DNA from: Paenarthrobacter sp. PH39-S1
GTDB lineage: Bacteria > Actinomycetota > Actinomycetes > Actinomycetales > Micrococcaceae
Length of the DNA stretch: 64,000 nt
Reading direction: 5' to 3'
Assembly (NCBI RefSeq): GCF_030063245.1
Contig: NZ_JASISR010000017.1
Span: 42,399 to 106,398 of the forward strand
The position numbers and the translations under genes are program-made. Under the pieces are notes generated by a model that ran no database searches, had not been told where the DNA came from, and saw nothing but the letters and a program-made list of their open reading frames with translations. Shown here one piece after another: positions 26,101-32,724 of this stretch. How positions within the stretch are numbered: the first letter of the stretch is position 1; the number at the start of each line of letters is the position of its first letter.

Positions 26101-26560
26101 CGGCTGCCTGCTCCCCTTTAGGCTGAAGTCCGATGTCCTTGTTCAGGTATTCCGAAATGACCCTAAGGGTCTCTGGGGAAACGTCCCCCGGAGTTCGGGC
26201 GGCAAATGATTTAACCTGTGCTGCCCGCAGAGCGCGGACAATTCCAGCTGCGAATCAAATGCGCACCGGCAGATCGGTCTCCTCGCCGGAGAGAAGATAC
26301 GACGGATCCACGTTGAAAATACCGCAGATTGCCGAGAGCGGTATGGGGTCTGTCACGAGCCGGCCGTTGCCGTCCTTCATGTAGAACCACCAGGCCCGGG
26401 AGAGTTTGACGACCCGTACTGCGAGGGCTTCCTGGACCTCACGGAAGGTTACGGGATTTCCCCGTTCGGCCACGACGACGTCGAGGAGAAGATTCAGGCC
26501 GCATGCCAGCTGGGCCCCTCGCCGCTGGTAATCTTCGGCGTCACCGGTCATCACCGACAT
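26054..26560 (-). pseudogene. EspR-like HTH DNA-binding protein interrupted by an in-frame TGA
   Basis: From ATG 26560 the frame encodes LNLLLDVVVAERGNPVTFRE, VVKLSRAWWFYMKDGNGRLV and ICGIFNVDPSYLLSGEE, an XRE-type helix-turn-helix of the EspR/nucleoid-associated kind. It stops at TGA 26255-26257. The same frame then continues without a break as AAGIVRALRAAQVKSFAART and DVSPETLRVISEYLNKDIG, which matches the C-terminal dimerisation part of this family, to a stop at 26054. A single nonsense change explains the arrangement. The 101-residue N-terminal product might still be made. Confidence 0.65.
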
Positions 26561-26618
26561 AGCCCAAATGCTACGCCGCTGTATACACACTTTCAGGTTT
26601 TGTGCACACGCTCAGAGC

Positions 26619-26637
26619 CCGAGGTGGGACTCGAACC
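26619..26637 (-). repeat. tRNA 3'-end-like sequence, copy 2 of a 19-bp direct repeat
   Basis: Identical to 10551-10569 and in the same orientation. The minus-strand reading GGTTCGAGTCCCACCTCGG is followed by GCTCTGAG. The upstream half of the T-stem does not pair, so this too is only a tRNA tail, as left by site-specific integration at a tRNA gene. Confidence 0.6.
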
Positions 26638-26639
26638 TT

Positions 26640-27066
26640 GGATTCCCACTTGCAAACGCTGGGCACCCGCGGAAACATGCGGAATCCTACACAGTCCGAC
26701 GCACTCGGGGGTCAGTCCGGCAGGAAATGCGTTGACACTGTCAACACGCCCAATCCGGAAAAGTCGGGGCGATGCCCCGGACGCCGGAACACCTTGCAAC
26801 CGATATAACTTCTTGTTCAGCAAACATCCACCGGACTTCACCACCAACTGCCTTTAGTTGCGGACCGGATCGTCCGTGCCGGTTTCATTCCTTCCAGTCG
26901 ATCCGTTGGATTGCGTGCTTGCCTCGTTCGCAGATCTACAACACCCAGTGGTGGTCCCACTTGTGGACAGTCGAACTTGATCACACTGCGATCTGGGAGT
27001 TTGGCTTGCCAGTGAGCAGCGTTGGCTTCCAGCCGGGCTGGAGGGCGCGTTTCGGTGGTCAATTGA
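26640..27066. other. Spacer, no supported gene
   Basis: Short frames on both strands have no recognisable domain. The segment follows the tRNA-like tail and may be residual element sequence. Confidence 0.4.
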
Positions 27067-27693
27067 TCAGGCGCGCAGGTGAGCGATCAACCCGTCCGCT
27101 ATGAAGTCGGCATACTGGTCTAGGGTCCAGCCGCTGCGCAGCACGAGCAGGTCATACACCTGCGGGGAGCTGTAGGTCCAGAGGATGTCGCCGACCCGCT
27201 CGATCGGAATTCCGTCCGGGAGGTGTCCGGCGTTGGCGATACGGCGCGCGTTGTCGGTCATTCGGGCCCGGCGAGCGTCGTCGAGTTCTTTCTGAAGTAC
27301 GGCGATTTCTTCGTCTTGTGCAGCGGCGGCGTGGACGACCAACAGGATAGGCGCGACTCGGGGTGCGACCTCGGATGCCAGCCGTCCCCACCCGCGCGCC
27401 AACGATCCAAGGTCGTCGGCGGCCAGGGCATCGGAACGGGTCTCGGCCGTTACCGGGCTGACGCCCTGTAGCGCCTGGGCAATGACGGCTTGGACCAGGC
27501 CTGATTTGCCGGCGAAACGCTTGTACACCGACTCCGGTGAGACCCCGCACGCCCGTGCGAGGTTCGGAATCGTTGTCGCCGCATAGCCATCGCGCAGCAG
27601 CATCTCACGCGCGGTGTCCACCAGCATTTGGGTTGCTCGTTCCGCGCGGGCACGTCGCGCCGAAACGTCATATCGCCTCTTGACGTCGGTCAT
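27067..27693 (-). CDS. TetR family transcriptional regulator
   Basis: A 208-residue repressor. The N-terminal helix-turn-helix lies at about residues 35-65: GYAATTIPNLARACGVSPES followed by VYKRFAGKSGLVQAV. The ligand domain is all-alpha and ends with a recognisable helix pair (WTLDQYADFIADGLIAHL). ATG 27693 follows GGGGTGAGCG. It is divergent from an NTF2-like/NmrA operon, and a perfect palindrome lies between the two starts, so it most likely represses both its own gene and that operon. Confidence 0.9.
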   Translation of the reverse strand: MTDVKRRYDVSARRARAERATQMLVDTAREMLLRDGYAATTIPNLARACGVSPESVYKRFAGKSGLVQAVIAQALQGVSPVTAETRSDALAADDLGSLARGWGRLASEVAPRVAPILLVVHAAAAQDEEIAVLQKELDDARRARMTDNARRIANAGHLPDGIPIERVGDILWTYSSPQVYDLLVLRSGWTLDQYADFIADGLIAHLRA

Positions 27694-27719
27694 CGCTCAC
27701 CCCATAATTGGATCATTAG

Positions 27720-27735
27720 TTACAGACTACTGTAA
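27720..27735. promoter_or_regulatory. Perfect palindrome, likely TetR operator
   Basis: TTACAG (27720-27725) and CTGTAA (27730-27735) are exact inverted repeats around ACTA. The site lies 27 bases from the TetR start and 17 bases from the divergent start, where both promoters must be. Confidence 0.65.
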
Positions 27736-27751
27736 TGGAATCTAGGCTCTC

Positions 27752-28177
27752 ATGAATGCCGACGCACATCCGTTCCTCCTCACGCTCCAGCAAGCGACGA
27801 ACGCCCATGATCTGGACGCGCTCGTGGCTTGTTTCAGTCCGGCCTATCGCAACCAGACACCCGCTCACCCGAATCGGGACTTCCAGGGCGAGCAGCAGGT
27901 CCGTGCCAACTGGCAGCAAATTTTCGCCTTCGTGCCTGATGTTCACTCCAGGGTGTTGCATTGGGTGGCGAACGGCCCCGACGTCTGGTCGGAGTGGGAG
28001 ATGAGCGGCACCCGGCGTGACGGCACCCGGCACCTGATGCGCGGCGTCATCATCTTTACCCTCCAGCACGGCCAGGCCATGTCGGCCCGTTTCTACCTCG
28101 AACCCGTCGACGAGAACAACGGCGCGAACGCCGACGCTGCTGTCAGGCAACAAGTGCACGCGGCGACCTCGTCATGA
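27752..28177 (+). CDS. SnoaL-like/NTF2-fold protein
   Basis: A 141-residue protein with the cone-shaped NTF2 fold signature: FLLTLQQATNAHDLDALVAC at the start, then FSPAYRNQTP, ANWQQIFAFVPDVHSRVLHW and LMRGVIIFTLQHGQAMSARF. Such proteins bind or isomerise small organic ligands. The start ATG 27752 has no strong ribosome site and may be nearly leaderless, given the operator close upstream. It is first of a two-gene operon with the NmrA-like gene 10 bp downstream. Confidence 0.85.
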   Translation: MNADAHPFLLTLQQATNAHDLDALVACFSPAYRNQTPAHPNRDFQGEQQVRANWQQIFAFVPDVHSRVLHWVANGPDVWSEWEMSGTRRDGTRHLMRGVIIFTLQHGQAMSARFYLEPVDENNGANADAAVRQQVHAATSS

Positions 28178-28187
28178 TCCGGCAAAC

Positions 28188-29060
28188 ATGATTGTGGTCG
28201 CCGGCGGCAGTGGGCTGGTCGGCCGGCAGGTGGTCAACGATCTTCTCCTGCGGGGCGAACAGGTCCGGGTGCTCGTTCGAGACGCCGGACGTGCACGCGC
28301 CGTGCTGGGCTACGACGTTGACGTGCGGGCGGCTGACGTCCGTCAGCCCGGCCTCGACGAGGTGCTGGGCGGTGCGTCCGTGGTCGTCTCCGCAGTGCAC
28401 GGATTCCTCGGCGGCCGCGGCGCCGGACCGAGAGATGTCGACGAGCGAGGCAACGCCAATCTCATCGGTGCGGCCGCTATGGTCGGTGCCAGCGTAGTGC
28501 TGGTCTCGGTGATCGGTGCTGCCGCTGATGGCCCTCTCGAGCTGTTCCGTGCGAAGTACGCCGCCGAGCAGCACCTGTTCGCCAGCGGCGCCCCATGGAC
28601 CATCGTGCGTGCGTCTCCATTCATGGAGACCTGGCTGGGTATCCTCACCCAGACGGCGGGAAAGTCGGGGCGTCCGGTGCTCTTCGGGCATGGCCATCAG
28701 CCCATCGCCTTCGCCTCCGCAACGGATGTCGCAGCCGTCGTCAGCCGCGCTTGCACGGACACAACACTTCGCGGGCAGCTCCTTGAAGTGGCCGGTGAGC
28801 CAATATCGATGACCGAACTCGCGCACGTGCTTCAGGCGGCGCGCGGCTGGAACGGCACGGTACATCACATACCCCGCCCGGTGTTGCGGGCATTGGCCGC
28901 GCTCGCCCGACCCGTCAACCCGGCCTTCGCTCGCAAGAACCAGGCCGCAGCCTTCATGGATACCGACCGCTCCTACACGCCGACCACCGAAGCTGCCAGG
29001 GTACTGGGCCGAGCGCCACTGAAAGCCTCCGACGTCATTACCAGACTCGGCAGTATCTGA
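28188..29060 (+). CDS. NmrA/atypical short-chain dehydrogenase-like NAD(P)-binding protein
   Basis: A 290-residue protein. The N-terminal Rossmann motif is VVAGGSGLVGRQVVNDLLLR, followed by VLVRDAGRARAVLG. APWTIVRASPFMETW is typical of the NmrA-like family; the classical YxxxK pair is not obvious, and FRAKYAAEQHL occupies its place. It may reduce or sense NAD(P) on an unknown substrate. It follows the NTF2-like gene closely and is under the same TetR control by position. Confidence 0.85.
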   Translation: MIVVAGGSGLVGRQVVNDLLLRGEQVRVLVRDAGRARAVLGYDVDVRAADVRQPGLDEVLGGASVVVSAVHGFLGGRGAGPRDVDERGNANLIGAAAMVGASVVLVSVIGAAADGPLELFRAKYAAEQHLFASGAPWTIVRASPFMETWLGILTQTAGKSGRPVLFGHGHQPIAFASATDVAAVVSRACTDTTLRGQLLEVAGEPISMTELAHVLQAARGWNGTVHHIPRPVLRALAALARPVNPAFARKNQAAAFMDTDRSYTPTTEAARVLGRAPLKASDVITRLGSI

Positions 29061-29228
29061 TTCCATGGCCCCATGCCCACCAACAGCACTTCGGGCTGGG
29101 AGGCTTACTCTGTCATGCTCAGTTTTAACAACCTTCGGACGGCCACGACGTTCGCCCCATGAGCTACCCACGAAAAAGCCGCGGACTCGCAATCGTCCGC
29201 TCCTGGTGGTCGCCGGTGGTGGGCGCAT

Positions 29229-29456
29229 TCATCGTCGCAGCCGCCACCGGCCCGGGGCTCGCTTCACCGCCGCGCCTGGTCCGCTCCGGGTCAGGGCGTT
29301 GTGCAGTCGGCGGCGGACATTGGCCCGGGACCAGCCAACCGCGGCCACCAACCGGTCCAAGATCTCGCCCCGACCCTTCTTTGAAGCCCGGAAATACTCC
29401 GCGGCTTCCTTCCTCGTGATTTCCCTGCGCGCAGACAACGTCAACCCATAACCCAT
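29229..29456 (-). mobile_element. Transposase N-terminal remnant
   Basis: The frame encodes EITRKEAAEYFRASKKGRGE, then ILDRLVAAVGWSRANVRRRL and HNALTR, which matches the N-terminal helix-turn-helix of integrase-type transposases that begin with a kinase-like A-x-x-Y-x-x-A-S-K-x-x-K-G motif. ATG 29456 is preceded directly by GGAGGG. The frame ends at 29229 with meaningless sequence, so only about 60 residues remain. Family assignment beyond DDE integrase-type is not possible. Confidence 0.6.
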
Positions 29457-29554
29457 CCCTCCAGCACACCAAGAGTGCCCGGCGGTGGCCAGAGATTTTG
29501 CGAGTATTTTCCAAAGGGTGTGCATGAATCGGTCCCCCCGATACGATTTGGGCG

Positions 29555-29800
29555 GTGCGGTGGCCGCCGAAGGGCGGTCACTGGACTGGGACACCAGGGA
29601 TGGTCTACCTGGAAGCCGACGCCCCACGGGTGAAATGTCGGGTCCCCGGGGTGGTCGTCCAGGCTATGCCGTGGACCAGGCACGGTGCCGGCCACATATA
29701 CCAGTTCGACGCGCACGTGGCGTGGCTGGCGACGAAGACATCGAAGACCGCGGCGCGTGAGCTGATGCGGACGCGTGGCGGACGGTGGGGAAAACGATAC
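29555..29800 (+). mobile_element. ISL3 family transposase remnant
   Basis: The frame encodes MVYLEADAPRVKCRVPGVVV, then QAMPWTRHGAGHIYQFDAHV and AWLATKTSKTAARELMR. This is the conserved region of ISL3 transposases, just after the zinc-binding N-terminus and around the first helix-turn-helix. The catalytic DDE region is absent. It ends against the stop region of the antiporter gene (29841). No terminal repeats are seen. Confidence 0.8.
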
Positions 29801-29840
29801 CCTGCGGACTGGGGATGTCAGCTGGTGCCGCGGGGCTGCT

Positions 29841-31298
29841 TCAGGCTCGCGGCCCGAAGAGCTCAGAGACTGCCTCGGCGGTTTCAGAGAGCGCAAGAAC
29901 CAAGTCTCCGGCACGCAGCTGCATGCCGCCACGGACTTGGACGAGATGTCCGTCGCGGCGGACCATGCTGATCCAGCCGTCTTCGCCCAGCGCCAGATCA
30001 GCGATGGTAGCCCCGTCGGCAGCGGAACCTTCGGCAACAACAAACCGGTGGAGGCCGTGCGGTTCATCCCTGAACCGCATTCCCAGAGCCCATGGCTGCT
30101 GCTCCACCCGACGCATCGGCACCTGGAATGTGGACGCCAAATAAGGCAACAGGCCCCCCTGAAGGGCAACCGAGATAAGTACGACGATGAAGATGATGGA
30201 ATACATGGCTTGGGCGTGTTCGGCACCGGACCCGAGGATATACATACCCAAAAGAATCGGCACAGCACCCTTCAGCCCGGCGCTAAGAATAAACGCCCGC
30301 TCCCCCAGCTTGAGTTTGATCCTGACAGACAACAATCCAACCAGGACCGGTCGGATAACAAGGATCAGCAGCCCCGCCAGGGCAAGACCGATCATTACCA
30401 CCCCCGAGCTGAGGACGTCGCGAAGTGAGACACTCAATCCCAGTACGGCGAACGCGACAATTTCCGAGATACTGGCAATACCGGAGGCAAAACGCTCGAT
30501 CTCCAGTTTGTAAGGCGCCCGGGAATCACCAACTATGATCCCTGCCAGGAAGACGGCGAGGAACCCTGATCCGTGAAGCATGGTGGCCGCCGCATAGATG
30601 AAAGCGGCGCAGGCGATCGCCCGTACCGAATGGAGCGACTCGTTCGGCAGGCCAACATGGCGCATCAATTTCATCAGTCCATAGCCCCCGAGGATCCCGA
30701 CAACGGCTCCGACCCCCATCTGCAGGAGGAATTCGCCCACGCCTCCGGCCACCGCTGACAGGCCTCCGCCGCCGGCGGCAAGGAGACTGGCCATCAGGGC
30801 AATGCCGACAGGATCGTTCGCGCCCGACTCTCCTTCGAGGATCGTCCCGCTGCGGCCGGCGATTTCACGGCCTCCGAGGACTGAAAAGACCACCGCGGGG
30901 TCCGTGGGTGAGAGCGCCGCTCCCAACAGCAGCGACGCCCGCCAGTCAAACCCGAAGAAGTAATGGGCGGCTGCGGCAAGGGCGGCTGCCGTCACAGCCG
31001 TCCCGGCAACTCCGATCCAGACGATCGCGGCCGAGGCACTCCGGAAGCGTCTGAAGCCAATGTGCATTCCACCGTCGAACAGAATGAAGACGAGGGCCAC
31101 CGTGACAATACGCTCGTCAACTTGGGTCGGCACCTGGCCAAGGACCGGGAAGAGGTCCGATGCGACTGCTGCAACGACGAGGAAGAGCGCCGGAGCGGGG
31201 ACGCGTATTCGCTGGCCCAGGCGGTTCGACGCGACTGCCACCATCAATGCTGCCGCCACCAGGAGGATGACAAGACTGAAAGGCTCTACATCAGGCAC
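29841..31298 (-). CDS. CPA1-type K+(Na+)/H+ antiporter with TrkA-C domain
   Basis: A 485-residue protein. About 12 membrane helices hold ALSPTDPAVVFSVLGG and ILEGESGANDPVGIALM, where the ND motif binds cations. A C-terminal TrkA-C domain (about 405-482: LHRFVVAEGSAADGATIADL, VRGGMQLRAGDLVLAL) probably senses ligand. It resembles the NhaP2/CvrA K+/H+ antiporters, so a role in cytoplasmic K+ and pH control is likely. Start ATG 31298. No partner gene is adjacent; an ISL3 remnant lies just past its 3' end. Confidence 0.9.
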   Translation of the reverse strand: MPDVEPFSLVILLVAAALMVAVASNRLGQRIRVPAPALFLVVAAVASDLFPVLGQVPTQVDERIVTVALVFILFDGGMHIGFRRFRSASAAIVWIGVAGTAVTAAALAAAAHYFFGFDWRASLLLGAALSPTDPAVVFSVLGGREIAGRSGTILEGESGANDPVGIALMASLLAAGGGGLSAVAGGVGEFLLQMGVGAVVGILGGYGLMKLMRHVGLPNESLHSVRAIACAAFIYAAATMLHGSGFLAVFLAGIIVGDSRAPYKLEIERFASGIASISEIVAFAVLGLSVSLRDVLSSGVVMIGLALAGLLILVIRPVLVGLLSVRIKLKLGERAFILSAGLKGAVPILLGMYILGSGAEHAQAMYSIIFIVVLISVALQGGLLPYLASTFQVPMRRVEQQPWALGMRFRDEPHGLHRFVVAEGSAADGATIADLALGEDGWISMVRRDGHLVQVRGGMQLRAGDLVLALSETAEAVSELFGPRA

Positions 31299-31396
31299 AG
31301 TCGAAGCCTACTCTCCCGGCACGGACCTGGCCCCCGGCCCCGGCGGTGAGGAAGCAAGGTGCAGTCGCGGCGTCCATCAGCTGATACATAGCTTCC

Positions 31397-31520
31397 CTAA
31401 GGCCTTTGCGGATAAGCGAAACATTTGCTGGCCGCGGTGGCGAACCCGATGATCATGCCAAGCTGCATGAGGAACCAGTAGGCGGGGCTGGCCCAGAAGT
31501 TTACCACCTGTATATTCCCC
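31397..31520 (-). pseudogene. DUF4396-like membrane protein, C-terminal scrap
   Basis: The minus strand encodes VVNFWASPAYWFLMQLGMII followed by GFATAA and a stop at 31397. This resembles the last helix of DUF4396 proteins (W-F-x-M-Q-x-x-M-I-x-G-F). It directly follows the SCO-type relic. Only about 38 residues remain. Confidence 0.45.
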
Positions 31521-31589
31521 TCGTGGAGGCCAGGGACACGGCTGTCGAAGCGCCATTGAGCAGGGCAAGATTGAAGTTGGGGGCCGACG

Positions 31590-32136
31590 TGTCAGTTCAG
31601 CGCTGCTGGAGCCCGACGGCGGTCCTGCCGCCGGCTGCGCGCCGCCGACGGAATTCCCGGCCGCCTGTGGCAGCAGATCGACTGCCATCTGCGCGATGGC
31701 GTGGGCGAAGGGGGCGGTATTGGCGGATTCAGTACCGAACTGCCCATTGCCGCTTCATTGCCGGCCGGATCGATGAAGAACAGTTCGGAGCCGTGGACGA
31801 CCACTTGGGTTTTGGGGTCCACGGAAATTGGGTCGCCGTATTTGCTGGCAGCGTCTTTGAGCGGGGGTGCCGGTTGCGAAAACCCGGTTCGGGTCATCCG
31901 CGAGACCGTGCCTGTCCGTCCAGTCCTTCACATCAGTTGGGCTCGGGTGAAAGGAGTTGGCGTTGATGGACTGGACGACCACCTGACTGGCTGCTGCCCG
32001 AGATCATGGTCTGCTGCAGCGACATCCGGGCCAGCAGCATGCACAGGTCTTCGCCCCGGTCGTCATTACGGGACAGGACGACTGCTTTCCCTCGGCACTG
32101 GGATAAGCTCACCGGCGTTCCGGCGGGCACCGGCAT
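31590..32136 (-). pseudogene. SCO1/SenC-type copper/electron-transfer protein, degraded
   Basis: Three frames in order carry the family: AGTPVSLSQCRGKAVVLSRN, DDRGEDLCMLLA; then NANSFHPSPTDVKDWTDRHG and LADDPNRVFATGTPA; then PLKDAASKYGDPISVDPKTQ and GSELFFIDPAGNEAAMGSS. This is the thioredoxin-fold SCO family. The first cysteine of the copper-binding CxxxC is changed (R-G-E-D-L-C), and two or more frameshifts are present. It is next to a DUF4396-like scrap, as if a small membrane/redox locus has decayed. Confidence 0.65.
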
Positions 32137-32154
32137 CGCCGCGGAAAAGCATGC

Positions 32155-32667
32155 CTATATGCCCAGGATCAGGGTCTCGTCCGCGCGCGGTTCACCGGCC
32201 GCGCGGGCAAAGGCGTCAAAGCCTGCCAGGACGGTCTCCTGTTCGGAACCGGACAGTCGGCTGAGCACCTCGGATATCTCCTGCCGACGGGCCCGGGTGA
32301 CCTCGGCGTAGATGCGCGAGCCCTCTTTTGTGAGGGAAATGATCACCTCACGGCGATTCTCGGTGCTCTCGGATCTGGCGATCAGGCCCCCGGCCACCAT
32401 GCGTTCCGCGAAACGGCTGAAGCTGGATTGGTTGGCGCCCAGCCGCAGTGCAAGCTCTCCCATTCGGAGCGGGCCGAAGTTCGACAGCACCACCAGCACC
32501 CTGAACTGTGGAAGTGTCACCGAGTCCATGACCGGCGCCAAGGACCGGGCAATAACACCCAGCAGCGCCCGGGACGCGGTCAGCGACTTATCGACGACTT
32601 CATAGCCTGGGCCAACGGGCGCATCCGGCCGGGATGCGGCGGCAGCGGCGGGTGATGATAATGTCAT
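32155..32667 (-). CDS. MarR family transcriptional regulator
   Basis: A 170-residue winged-helix repressor. The DNA-binding part reads LPQFRVLVVLSNFGPLRMGE, LALRLGANQSSFSRFAERMV and AGGLIARSESTENRREVIIS, which is the helix, recognition helix and wing of MarR. ATG 32667 has no Shine-Dalgarno sequence and may be translated from a leaderless or short-leader mRNA. It is divergent from the ClC gene, with 57 AT-rich bases between the two starts, so it is the likely regulator of chloride transport here. Confidence 0.9.
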   Translation of the reverse strand: MTLSSPAAAAASRPDAPVGPGYEVVDKSLTASRALLGVIARSLAPVMDSVTLPQFRVLVVLSNFGPLRMGELALRLGANQSSFSRFAERMVAGGLIARSESTENRREVIISLTKEGSRIYAEVTRARRQEISEVLSRLSGSEQETVLAGFDAFARAAGEPRADETLILGI

Positions 32668-32724
32668 GGTTGCTATAGTACATATATTGCACCACTGCAT
32701 ACATATTCTAACAAGGAGTTTGAC
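32668..32724. promoter_or_regulatory. AT-rich divergent promoter/operator region (marR-type gene and ClC gene)
   Basis: Fifty-seven bases separate the two start codons. The motif ACATAT occurs at 32690-32695 and again at 32701-32706, and TGCA occurs on both sides of CCAC (32697-32708 region). I cannot fix the exact operator, but a MarR dimer site is expected here. Confidence 0.45.

Noticed and set aside
26600..26720. Possible tRNA on the minus strand
   Set aside because: Same reason: the T-stem is not complementary and no anticodon arm is found.
26838..27062. 74-residue minus-strand frame behind the TetR gene
   Set aside because: No recognisable domain or ribosome site; probably leftover element sequence.
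29171..29205. Inverted repeat GCGGAC/GTCCGC as a terminator for the NmrA operon
   Set aside because: It lies about 120 bases past the stop with an 8-base loop and no T-run, so support is weak.
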